Program-made: the position numbers and the translations under genes | From: Parapedobacter sp. SGR-10 | GTDB taxonomy: Bacteria > Bacteroidota > Bacteroidia > Sphingobacteriales > Sphingobacteriaceae | Length of the DNA stretch: 64,000 nucleotides | Direction: 5' to 3' | NCBI RefSeq assembly: GCF_011030405.1 | Contig: NZ_JAAJTJ010000011.1 | Coordinates: forward strand, 41,012 to 105,011 | In this document: piece by piece, positions 19,128-27,689 of the stretch | How positions within the stretch are numbered: the stretch's first letter is position 1 | How the letters are laid out: every line of letters starts with the position of its first letter | The notes under the pieces: model-generated | Database searches by the model: none | Seen by the model: the letters and a program-made list of their open reading frames with translations, nothing else | Told to the model about the DNA's origin: nothing

Positions 19128-22100
19128 TCACATGTATAAACCGCTTGGACTGGTATTATTGTTCTATATTATGGGGATAGGACAGACCCAAGCCACATAC
19201 CCCAACGGAATATCCGTCACGCTATCAGAGCAGAAAAAGAACGGTGCCACACTGATCTCATTGCAAAAAGGGTTAGAATTGCTCATCAAGGAGACCCGGA
19301 CAGGAATCATTTATGAGCCGGGAATCATCAAAGGAATACAAGTGAATCAACAGGCGATTGTACAGTATAATTATTCGACTGAGCGGATTCTGAATGCCTG
19401 GCTTAAAAACAGTCCTTTGACGTTCAACAAAATATCGGGGAGTACAAATTATATCATTGTCCGTAGAAGTGAAAGGGATGCACAGGCAGAAGTTCGGCCA
19501 AAAATAGATCAGCGTGCCGCAGTGTCCAAAGACGAAGAAGTCTCTAATATGCAGAAAACAACAGTTTCTCCTTCGCCTACATTACAGGACAGGATTGTAG
19601 AGGGGCGTGTCGTATCTTCGGATGGCCAGACTGTTTCGGGAGTCTCCGTATCGATAGAGGGATTTGGTGGAGGAACGGTGACCGATGCCCAGGGACGTTA
19701 TAGGATAGCGCTGCCGGAAGCTGCTCAACGATTGATTTTTAGCAATTTAGGATATGAAAGGCATGTAGAGACAATCAACGGTAGGCGTACTATAGAGATA
19801 ACTCTTTACCCGGTCGCTAAACAAATAGAAGAGGTGGTGGTTGATGCCTTGGGCTTTGAGCGTAAAGCGGATGCTTTGGGGTACAGTACATCGCAGATCG
19901 GCGGAGGACAGATAGCCAGTTCGATGGAAGGATCGGTGATCAACGGTATGGCCGGAAAAGCCTCAGGTGTACGCATCTCCAGAACATCCGGAGATCCGGG
20001 AGCAGGCTCACATATACAGATACGTGGTGCCAGCACAATTGGTGGGATACAACCATTGATCGTACTTGACGGTATTCCAATTGACAATTCATCTTCAGGA
20101 AACTCTACCGAGGGCGTAAACCAGCAATCGCGTCTGAATGACATCAACCCAGATGATATTGAATCCATGGACATTTTGAAAGGAGCCGCTGCTGCTGCCT
20201 TGTGGGGATCCAGAGCATCCAACGGTGTCATTGTTATTACCACCAAAAAAGGAAAAGCTAATGACAAACTAAATATATCCTTCAAATCTTCGTATTCTTA
20301 CGACCAGATTTTGGAAAGGCACCCTCTGCAAAGCACTTTCGGTCAGGGAAATGCCGGTATATACAACTCAACATCACAACAAGCTTGGGGAGATTTGATC
20401 GCGGATCGATTTGGTGGGTCGGATGTCATCGATAACACGGGTGCTTTCTTCCGGGCTGCCAATGGCAATATCTACTATCCTGTGGTCGAAAAACGAGACC
20501 AGACTATCTATCATGATTCAAATTTTGATCAGGTTTTCCAGAATGGATATTTTTTGGACAATTCGTTGAATTTGAGTGGCGGAGATAGCCGGGCGACTTA
20601 TTTTGTTAGTTTGAGTGATTTTAAGCAGGATGGTATTATCCGCAATAACAGTGATTACCGAAGGACTACATTTCGGGTGAATGCCAGCCGCAAGTTTGGC
20701 GAAAAGATCTCCTTGAGCACGAATACAGCCTATACGCTATCGAACAGCAACCGTATCCGCAAAGGAAACTCCAGTTCGGGGCTTTATTTGGGGATGCTGA
20801 GAACACCTCCGGATTTCAACATTCTGGATTATGAAGGGGAGTATTACACAGGAGCAGGGGCAACTCCTCAAAGAAACCGCCAACGGGGTTCTAGAAGTCC
20901 GATTGGCGCCCTTGCAAACCCAGGTTGGAATAATCCGCTATGGACCATTCATAATCAAGAGAACTTTAGCCGTGTGAACCGCTTTATCAGCAGTTTCCAA
21001 TTTAATGCAAAGGCCACGGATTGGATGGAGGTGATGTTGCGCTCGGGAGTCGATACCTATATCGATGAACGGAATGCCTATTTTGCGACAGGCAGTGTCG
21101 GTCAGCTTCAATCTTTGGGACGGTATGACGAAAGCAAAGAGATGGACTATGAAATCAATGCAGACGCAATCACCATATTCCGACCGAAATTGTATGCAGG
21201 TTTACATTCGGAGATGTTGGTCGGTTTCAACTTTAACCAAAGAAGCAACCAAGATATATCAGGAATGATAACGGGTTTTATCGATCCGGATTCGCCTCTT
21301 CGAAATTTTGTCAACGGGCGGGCAGGATCTTATGGATTATCCAACAACAGAACACTCCGTCGCAATGCGGCGCTGTACAGCTCTGTGGACTTGAATTACC
21401 AAGACTACCTGTTCTTAATGCTGACAGGTCGTTTTGAGAGTGCTTCTACATTTGGCGAGTTGGCTAAGAGCAGTTTCTTCTTCCCTTCGGCTACGTTGGC
21501 ATGGCAGTTTCACCGCAATTTGGAATTACCGGATTATTTCTCGTTTGGTAAGCTGCGAGCCTCCTTTGCTATGGTGGGTGTAGAACCTGTTATGTACCGT
21601 ACGATCAGCCAGTTTTCAGCCCCGACCTATTCGGATTCCAATGGAGGAAACCTGGAGTCTTCGTGGTTTGGCAATGGTGCATTTGTACCGGCTAACCGAG
21701 TTGGGAATCCTTACTTGAGACCCGAAATCAAGACCGAATTCGAAACAGGACTGGATATGCGCTTTATCAGCAATCGCTTGCGTACATCTTTCACTTATTA
21801 CAACAATAAGACTACGGATGTACTGTTTGACGTGCCTATTCCGTCATCTTCCGGCTATACCAATATGCAGGACAACGCCGGTGAAATCAAGAACTGGGGG
21901 GTAGAGTTGGATGTAAACTACGATGTGGTTCGCAAGAATGACTTTACTTGGACATTGGGTGTCTTGTGGGATCACAACCGTAACGTGGTTTCCAGGTTGC
22001 CAGATGCCGAATCGTTGAATTTGGACGGTCTTTCGGGTGTTTCCGGACGTGCTGTACAGGGATACCAATTGGGTGTACTTTGGGGCAAGAAATGGTTGCG

Positions 22101-22752
22101 GGATGCCAATAATGCCCTGGTACTGGATGTCAATGGGTTCCCTCAAGTGGCCGAAGCACAGGGGGTGATCGGAGATCCCAATCCTGCTTGGCGTGGCAGT
22201 GCGTTGACAACGTTGCGCTACAAAAACTTTGCTATGGACGTGGTGATCGAAACGATGCAGGGCGGCAACATATTCGCCGGAACTTACGCTTCCCTATTAC
22301 AGTATGGTATGGCACCCGAAACTGCCAATATCAGCGTAGCACCTTATGATATGATGGCATGGAACGGTCAGGTTGTTACGCAGGGAACAGAGTTTAGAGG
22401 GAATATAGAAGATTTTGGTGCGGGTCCGGTAGCGTTGGATGAAAGCTGGTACCGTCAGGGCCCGGGAAGCTATGCCGGGGCTTCCGAGCAATTTATCCAA
22501 GATGCTTCATGGACAAGGATTCAGCAATTGACACTATCTTATTCGTTGCAATCGGAGAAATTCAGAAATATGACCAAGCTCCAAGGTGTGGAGTTGGCAC
22601 TTACGGGGCGTAATCTTTTTGTTTGGGCAAAAGAATTTAGGGGCAATGATCCTAATAGCAACTTGTCCGGAATAGGAACTGTACGAGGTATAGATTATTT
22701 CAATAATCCTGCCACGCGTTCCTATGTATTTACACTAAAGCTTACCTATTAA
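19096..22752 (+). CDS. SusC/RagA-type TonB-dependent transporter with N-terminal STN signalling domain
   Basis: 1218 residues from the first ATG; starts at 19117 or 19132 are equally possible, and 19132 gives the cleanest signal peptide (MYKPLGLVLLFYIMGIGQTQA). After the signal comes an STN (secretin/TonB short N-terminal) domain (~45-125, LELLIKETRTGIIYEPG), then a carboxypeptidase-like beta-sandwich (VEGRVVSSDGQTVSGVSV), a TonB box-like IEEVVVDALG, the plug (GMAGKASGVRISR, GGIQPLIVLDGIPID, GSRASNGVIVITTKKG) and a beta-barrel ending in FTLKLTY. STN presence marks it as a transducer paired with the upstream FecR/ECF genes. It forms the import channel capped by the SusD-like protein. Substrate unknown. 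Confidence 0.95.
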   Translation: MYKIRQLMFFNHMYKPLGLVLLFYIMGIGQTQATYPNGISVTLSEQKKNGATLISLQKGLELLIKETRTGIIYEPGIIKGIQVNQQAIVQYNYSTERILNAWLKNSPLTFNKISGSTNYIIVRRSERDAQAEVRPKIDQRAAVSKDEEVSNMQKTTVSPSPTLQDRIVEGRVVSSDGQTVSGVSVSIEGFGGGTVTDAQGRYRIALPEAAQRLIFSNLGYERHVETINGRRTIEITLYPVAKQIEEVVVDALGFERKADALGYSTSQIGGGQIASSMEGSVINGMAGKASGVRISRTSGDPGAGSHIQIRGASTIGGIQPLIVLDGIPIDNSSSGNSTEGVNQQSRLNDINPDDIESMDILKGAAAAALWGSRASNGVIVITTKKGKANDKLNISFKSSYSYDQILERHPLQSTFGQGNAGIYNSTSQQAWGDLIADRFGGSDVIDNTGAFFRAANGNIYYPVVEKRDQTIYHDSNFDQVFQNGYFLDNSLNLSGGDSRATYFVSLSDFKQDGIIRNNSDYRRTTFRVNASRKFGEKISLSTNTAYTLSNSNRIRKGNSSSGLYLGMLRTPPDFNILDYEGEYYTGAGATPQRNRQRGSRSPIGALANPGWNNPLWTIHNQENFSRVNRFISSFQFNAKATDWMEVMLRSGVDTYIDERNAYFATGSVGQLQSLGRYDESKEMDYEINADAITIFRPKLYAGLHSEMLVGFNFNQRSNQDISGMITGFIDPDSPLRNFVNGRAGSYGLSNNRTLRRNAALYSSVDLNYQDYLFLMLTGRFESASTFGELAKSSFFFPSATLAWQFHRNLELPDYFSFGKLRASFAMVGVEPVMYRTISQFSAPTYSDSNGGNLESSWFGNGAFVPANRVGNPYLRPEIKTEFETGLDMRFISNRLRTSFTYYNNKTTDVLFDVPIPSSSGYTNMQDNAGEIKNWGVELDVNYDVVRKNDFTWTLGVLWDHNRNVVSRLPDAESLNLDGLSGVSGRAVQGYQLGVLWGKKWLRDANNALVLDVNGFPQVAEAQGVIGDPNPAWRGSALTTLRYKNFAMDVVIETMQGGNIFAGTYASLLQYGMAPETANISVAPYDMMAWNGQVVTQGTEFRGNIEDFGAGPVALDESWYRQGPGSYAGASEQFIQDASWTRIQQLTLSYSLQSEKFRNMTKLQGVELALTGRNLFVWAKEFRGNDPNSNLSGIGTVRGIDYFNNPATRSYVFTLKLTY

Positions 22753-22846
22753 AATGTATATGATGAAACCTGCATGAATTGCAATCCACAAAAAGAGATG
22801 AATAATTCATACAAGCTTCATTGCCACTAAAAGAAAAATTATTCCA

Positions 22847-24259
22847 ATGAAAAAGTTAGTATATATATCATGGATGACCATCGTTATCGGTTTTACGACG
22901 GCCTGCAGTAAGATCGTAGGGGGCTTGAACGACAATCCCAACCAACCGTCGGCAACGTCGCCTGACTTGCTCTTGACGGGGTCGCAATTAGGGGCAGTTA
23001 CCCTGCATTCAGGAGAAATGACCCGCGATGCAGGACTATTGAACGGCTATTTTCGGGGAACGGACAGACAGTACCTGACCTTATACAATTATACGATTAT
23101 TAATGCTGATTTCAGCGGGCATTGGGCAGACTGTTATCGGGTCGTTCGGAATGCTATTGTTCTTGAAGAACTTGCAAAAGCAGATAATAGAGAAGGTATC
23201 ATTGTTGGAATCTCCAAAGTAATGGCTGCACATACGTTTGGGACAACTGCTGCGCTGTGGGGAGATGTCCCCTTTACAGAGGCGGGTCGCTACGTCGAAT
23301 ACAGCAACCCCAAGTATGATAGTCAACAGGACGTATATGCTGGTGTACAGAACATGTTGGATGAGGCGATAACCGCGTTACAAAGTCCGGTTGGAAGGCC
23401 GGTGGCAAATGCAGATCTGTTCTTCGATGGAGATCCTGCAAAATGGATCAAAGTGGCCCATTCGCTGAAAGCGAGATTTTACCTGCATGTGGGCGATTAT
23501 GAAAAAGCGTTTGATCATGGATTATTGGGGATTATGGCTCCGGCAGATGTATGGCAAGCTGATTTTTTTATGAACGAGCTGAACGCTCAGAATCTTTATG
23601 AGCAGTTCTATCGCGGAAACCGGGCATTCGATATGGAGACCAGTGGGACATATTTTTTTGAGTTCCTTTCTCCTACAGGTAGTGCCTACCGTGGCGATAC
23701 GAAAACCAATGAAACTGCACGGTTCAATTATTTGGTGACCACGACAGGTGGTCGCTCTATCAACAATATTACAACGAATGGAGCATTTGGACCTACGGCA
23801 CCTTACAAGTTGTTTTCATATGAAGAGAACCTGTTGATCTTAGCGGAGGCGGCATATTATCTGGACGGATTTACCGAATCGTTGAACTTCCTGAATACTT
23901 TACGCGCTTATTACCGTACAGGAGCACATGTAAACGGTACTACTACAGGTGTGCAATACGACGACTACGTTGCTTCCGATTTCGTAGGGTCAGGTATGGC
24001 AGCAGTCTCTGGTCTAAGCCAGGATCAAGCTTTATTGAGAAAGATATTAGAGGAAAAATACATATTGTTCTATTCACATATAGAGGGTTTCATCGACATG
24101 CGACGCACAATGGACGAGGTTTATGGACTTCCGCTCCCACCGAATGTAGGCACGCGGCTGCCACAGCGTTTTCTCTATCCGCAGACAGAACTGGATCGAA
24201 ATATAAACAAGCCGGCAGTTATCCCTAGCTTGTACGATAAAACGCCTGTCAATCAATAA
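22847..24259 (+). CDS. SusD/RagB-like outer-membrane substrate-binding lipoprotein
   Basis: 470 residues with lipoprotein signal (TIVIGFTTACSK, Cys20). Residues 28-60 (GLNDNPNQPSATSPDLLLTGSQ) and the TPR-like helical pattern with RYVEYSNPKYDSQQDVYAGVQNMLDEAI and AHSLKARFYLHVGDYEKAF fit the SusD-like 2 branch (PF12771). The C-terminal ILEEKYILFYSHIEGFIDMRRT resembles the WxExRRTG-type closing motif. It lies 94 bases after SusC and works as the lid of the SusC channel. Confidence 0.93.
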   Translation: MKKLVYISWMTIVIGFTTACSKIVGGLNDNPNQPSATSPDLLLTGSQLGAVTLHSGEMTRDAGLLNGYFRGTDRQYLTLYNYTIINADFSGHWADCYRVVRNAIVLEELAKADNREGIIVGISKVMAAHTFGTTAALWGDVPFTEAGRYVEYSNPKYDSQQDVYAGVQNMLDEAITALQSPVGRPVANADLFFDGDPAKWIKVAHSLKARFYLHVGDYEKAFDHGLLGIMAPADVWQADFFMNELNAQNLYEQFYRGNRAFDMETSGTYFFEFLSPTGSAYRGDTKTNETARFNYLVTTTGGRSINNITTNGAFGPTAPYKLFSYEENLLILAEAAYYLDGFTESLNFLNTLRAYYRTGAHVNGTTTGVQYDDYVASDFVGSGMAAVSGLSQDQALLRKILEEKYILFYSHIEGFIDMRRTMDEVYGLPLPPNVGTRLPQRFLYPQTELDRNINKPAVIPSLYDKTPVNQ

Positions 24260-24274
24260 CTTTTGGTACAAACA

Positions 24275-25243
24275 ATGATACTAAAGATGAAAAGCAGATA
24301 TAGAAATATGAAATCAACATTATTTGTGCTGCTGTTGATGTGGGCCGGTTTTTCGACTTGTACTTCTCAATCTCTATTGCCCGCGGGTAGTGGTATTTTC
24401 CATTTCTCAACGCATCCGGCACTTCGAGGTGACAGTATAAGGGTATTTTATCACAGACCAGTAGGGAAGGTTGCAGAGTTTCCGGTGCTTTTTGTCATGC
24501 ATGGGGTAAATCGAAATGCAGATACCTATCGTGACAACTGGGTAGAGTTGTCCGAAAAATATAAAATATTGGTTATTGTTCCAGAATTTACCAAAGAACG
24601 ATTTCCGGGCAGCCGTATGTACAATTATGGCAATTTGTGGTCTAAGGATGGCAAGCTTAATGCGGAACAGGATTGGACCTATTCGCTCATCGATCCAATC
24701 TTTGAGGAAGTTGTACGACTCAGCGTAAGCAAAGCGAAGCAATATGATCTGTTTGGCCATTCGGCAGGTGCGCAGTTTGCACACCGTTTCTTTCTGTTCA
24801 AACGGGATACCAAAGTTAGCCGTGTAGTAGCTGCCAATGCGGGCAGTTATACGATGTTGGATACCGGAGTAGATTTTCCTTTTGGAGTGAACGGAATGGA
24901 AATGGACGAGGATAGATTGAAATCCCTGTTAGCACGTGATCTCATCGTGCAACTCGGTGAAGAAGATACGGATCCGAAGCACCGTAACCTGAATGTCACA
25001 CCGGAAGCTATGAAGCAAGGGGCATATCGATTTGAACGGGGTATGAATTTTTATGAGAGTGCTAAAGAATGTGCTGATAGATTGGGTGTCAGCTTTGGTT
25101 GGACGCTCCGTACGGTAGCCGGTGTGGCACACGATAATGCCGGGATGGCTTTGGATATTGCCGGTTATCTTTATTCCGGTAATAAGAGCGGGAGTACCGG
25201 CGAAAACCGCTCGTCCAAGACAAATCAATTTTTTAAAGAATAA
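24275..25243 (+). CDS. Exported alpha/beta hydrolase (esterase/depolymerase-like), copy 2
   Basis: 322 residues from the ATG at 24275; later ATGs at 24287 and 24308 remain possible, and a TTG at 24263 gives a longer frame. Signal sequence STLFVLLLMWAGF, with a possible non-standard lipid Cys (FSTC). Catalytic residues: HGVNRN oxyanion loop, Ser163 in GHSAGA, acid Asp231 in GEEDTD, His286 in AGVAHDN. Paralogue of the copy at 16425-17351, on the other side of the sigma/FecR/SusCD genes, 15 bases after SusD. Its last 11 bases overlap the end of the convergent DUF721 gene. Likely hydrolyses the same type of substrate before or during import. Confidence 0.83.
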   Translation: MILKMKSRYRNMKSTLFVLLLMWAGFSTCTSQSLLPAGSGIFHFSTHPALRGDSIRVFYHRPVGKVAEFPVLFVMHGVNRNADTYRDNWVELSEKYKILVIVPEFTKERFPGSRMYNYGNLWSKDGKLNAEQDWTYSLIDPIFEEVVRLSVSKAKQYDLFGHSAGAQFAHRFFLFKRDTKVSRVVAANAGSYTMLDTGVDFPFGVNGMEMDEDRLKSLLARDLIVQLGEEDTDPKHRNLNVTPEAMKQGAYRFERGMNFYESAKECADRLGVSFGWTLRTVAGVAHDNAGMALDIAGYLYSGNKSGSTGENRSSKTNQFFKE

Positions 25244-25547
25244 CCATCTCCTCGACGATCACTTGTCCGACATGTTCGTTTACGCGGCCGATGATTTGTC
25301 TTTTCATGATGGTGAGTTCGTGCTTGATTACGGCCGATTCTACCTTGACAAAAAGTTTCTTGTCTTTGACGTATATCTGCTGGGTACGTTTGGCGATATA
25401 AGGGCCTATGATCTCCGGCCAAGCAGCTACTATGGAAGATACATCAAATTTTTGGCGCAAGCGATAGGCGTCTAGCCATTTTTCGACAGCCTGTTTGATG
25501 CTGATGTCGTCTTTTGCCGGAACTTTATCGAAATCTTGCTTAGCCAT
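25233..25547 (-). CDS. DUF721 / DciA-like protein
   Basis: 104 residues. SIKQAVEKWLDAYRLRQKFDVSSIVAAWPEIIGPYIAKRTQ followed by KLFVKVESAVIKHELTIMKRQIIGRVNE is the KH-like DUF721 fold, the domain of DciA, which loads the replicative helicase DnaB in bacteria without DnaC/DnaI. Loader function is family knowledge, not shown for this short version. It lies 31 bases downstream of recF on the same strand, and its 3' end overlaps the convergent hydrolase gene by 11 bases. Confidence 0.8.
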   Translation of the reverse strand: MAKQDFDKVPAKDDISIKQAVEKWLDAYRLRQKFDVSSIVAAWPEIIGPYIAKRTQQIYVKDKKLFVKVESAVIKHELTIMKRQIIGRVNEHVGQVIVEEMVIL

Positions 25548-25578
25548 TTGTTTTGTTGTCTATAGCAAAGGTACAGAT

Positions 25579-26682
25579 TTATCCGTACAACTTACCCTCA
25601 CTTATAGCGAATATACGGATTGGGCGCTCTATCTCTTCAAAGATATGGCGAATTCTGTCAGCATTCGTATCCGTGATGAATATCTGTCCAAATTCATCGT
25701 TCGATACCATCTGCATGAGCTTTTTGGTACGGTTGTCGTCCAGTTTGTCAAATATATCGTCCAGAAGCAGCAAAGGTTTGAACTTCTTTTGTGCCGTCAG
25801 GAAGCTGTATTGTGCCAATTTGAGTGCGATCAAAAAAGATTTTTGTTGCCCTTGTGAACCAAACTTTTTGAGGGGCATATTGTCGTGTATGGTAAACAGC
25901 AGGTCGTCCTTGTGGATACCTTGTGTCGTCCGTTCCAGGATTCTGTCTTTGTCCAGGCTTTCTTCGAGCAATCGTCCTAGCCGCTGATGATGTAGTGCAG
26001 AATCGTATACTAGAGAAACATCTTCTGCACCTTCGGACAGAAAACGGTAGTGCCGCTGAAAGAAAGGGACAAACTCCTCCATAAACATTTTGCGCCGTTC
26101 GTAAATCGTTTCACCTACCTCGCTGAGCTGCATATTGAGTACTTCCAACAAGCCGGTGTCCAGCACACCTTTCTCACGGATATTTTTCAGTAGGGTATTG
26201 CGTTGTAATAAGATCCTGTTGTAGAGAATCAGTGTGTCCAGGTATTTATTGTCTGTCTGGGAGATGACATTGTCCACAAACTTGCGGCGCTCTTCACTGC
26301 CTTCGGTGATGATGATACTGTCATTAGGAGAGATCATAACCAACGGAAATTGACCAATGTGATCGGCAAGACGTTCGTAGTCCTTTTTGTTACGTTTGAA
26401 CTGCTTTTTTTGGTTGCGCTTGAGACTACATGAGATGTGGTCGGACACTTCCTTACGTATGAAATCACCCTGTACGATGAACCATTCTTCGCCGCTTTTG
26501 ATATGTTGGGAATCTATGGGATTGAAATAGGATTTGCACAGGGAAAGATAATGGATGGCATCTAGCAGATTGGTTTTTCCGGCGCCGTTTGCTCCTGTAA
26601 AAGCATTGACTTCCGGCAAGAAAGCCAAAGTAGATTCGGAATAATTCTTAAAATTCAGTACCGTAAGCTGCTTTAACCACAT
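25579..26682 (-). CDS. recF: DNA replication/repair protein RecF
   Basis: 367 residues. SMC-like ABC ATPase that binds gapped DNA and helps load RecA. Walker A GANGAGKT (30-37), FKNY near the N-terminus, ABC signature in KFGSQGQQKSFLIALKLAQ, and Walker B PLLLLDDIFDKLD. dnaA, dnaN and gyrB are not beside it; the neighbours are a DciA-like gene and DUF4834. Confidence 0.97.
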   Translation of the reverse strand: MWLKQLTVLNFKNYSESTLAFLPEVNAFTGANGAGKTNLLDAIHYLSLCKSYFNPIDSQHIKSGEEWFIVQGDFIRKEVSDHISCSLKRNQKKQFKRNKKDYERLADHIGQFPLVMISPNDSIIITEGSEERRKFVDNVISQTDNKYLDTLILYNRILLQRNTLLKNIREKGVLDTGLLEVLNMQLSEVGETIYERRKMFMEEFVPFFQRHYRFLSEGAEDVSLVYDSALHHQRLGRLLEESLDKDRILERTTQGIHKDDLLFTIHDNMPLKKFGSQGQQKSFLIALKLAQYSFLTAQKKFKPLLLLDDIFDKLDDNRTKKLMQMVSNDEFGQIFITDTNADRIRHIFEEIERPIRIFAISEGKLYG

Positions 26683-26718
26683 AAGTAGGACAAAGATACG
26701 GTTTTCACTGAGAGAACT

Positions 26719-27030
26719 TTACTTTACCTCTTCAAAGTCGATAAATTCTCCTGCCGTGGCCGGTCCTTTTCGTTTCTCTTCCTGTTGTGGGACGTAATCT
26801 ACGCGTACCTTTCCCTCGTTGTGTGGGGAAGAGTAGTCCTGGCGGGTGTCGTAAGAGTCTGATTGACCAAACGGTTGCCCATATGTATAGGTGTATTGTG
26901 ATTGCTGCGCTTTCTTCATCATACGTTCTGTCAGCTTCCGCATAGCATAAGGAACCAGAAGCCGCATTGAAAATTTAAAAACGTAATAAAACGCAACCGT
27001 GAATAATATAAAATATAACAGTGTACTCAT
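26719..27030 (-). CDS. DUF4834 family small membrane protein
   Basis: 103 residues: one membrane helix (LLYFILFTVAFYYVFKFSMRLL, ~4-25), a basic amphipathic stretch, a Gln/Tyr/Ser-rich low-complexity middle (QSQYTYTYGQPFGQSD) and a conserved tail (ATAGEFIDFEEVK). This layout is that of DUF4834, a Bacteroidota-restricted family often next to recF. Function unknown; the C-terminal acidic motif may bind a partner. Confidence 0.75.
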   Translation of the reverse strand: MSTLLYFILFTVAFYYVFKFSMRLLVPYAMRKLTERMMKKAQQSQYTYTYGQPFGQSDSYDTRQDYSSPHNEGKVRVDYVPQQEEKRKGPATAGEFIDFEEVK

Positions 27031-27130
27031 TTTCTCATCTATTTCTTCAAATATACCAAAAATGTAGACAGGCTTAGGTCAAAAAAATGTCAGACTGTCA
27101 TGGCTTAACATATTTTAACCCACAGGGTCT

Positions 27131-27205
27131 GGCTGTAAGCTATATGCTTTAGACCATAGGCCGATTTGTATATCCATTAAGAACAAGGGCCTACTGCTTA
27201 CAGCC
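27131..27205. repeat. Inverted repeat downstream of the small membrane-protein gene
   Basis: GGCTGTAAGC (27131-27140) and GCTTACAGCC (27196-27205) are exact reverse complements around a 55-base loop, lying directly at the 3' end of the gene that stops at 27205. Possible 3' mRNA structure or small dispersed repeat. Confidence 0.5.
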
Positions 27206-27687
27206 TATTGCCTTTGCGCTTTCTTTATACTTTCATAGAGAGCTTCGGGCTTATGTGTGCCGATGATGTAGACCAATCCATCTCGGTCTGTCAGCCAGAC
27301 AGCCTCTTTTCCGCCTGCGTAAAACCTGATTTTCCCGTTCTTGTGCAGGTTGTACACCGGGTTGTTGAAAATAAAACGGCTATATTCCTTTTTCTCCACT
27401 TTGACGATGGAGGATAGATCTATCTTGACCAGACTCGTCGTCCACAGGCCGCTCAGTGTGATATTATTATTGGATACCACTGTCTGGTAATGCAGCAGGT
27501 ACATCATGACGACCGAGACCAATATAATGGCCGATCCCACGATAAAGAACAACTGGCGTGAGGCCAGATGGTCAAAATTGAGATAGTACGCAATGAAACA
27601 AAATAGGGCCAACGTCAAGCGGATACTTATCCATGACTTGTCCCGTCCCAGGTATTGCCGTTCTTTAAAAATATAATCCTGATTCAT
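27205..27687 (-). CDS. Small two-span membrane protein of unknown function
   Basis: 160 residues: two membrane helices (~25-42, LTLALFCFIAYYLNF; ~48-66, FFIVGSAIILVSVVMMYLL) followed by a soluble ~90-residue domain with alternating strands (TVVSNNNITLSGLWTTSLVKIDLSSIVKVEKKEYSRF) ending in a helix. The layout recalls bacterial PH-like domains behind two helices (YdbS/YcxB style), which is inference from topology only. Its stop is two bases from the tilS start, so the two are probably co-transcribed. Confidence 0.65.
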   Translation of the reverse strand: MNQDYIFKERQYLGRDKSWISIRLTLALFCFIAYYLNFDHLASRQLFFIVGSAIILVSVVMMYLLHYQTVVSNNNITLSGLWTTSLVKIDLSSIVKVEKKEYSRFIFNNPVYNLHKNGKIRFYAGGKEAVWLTDRDGLVYIIGTHKPEALYESIKKAQRQ

Positions 27688-27689
27688 AC

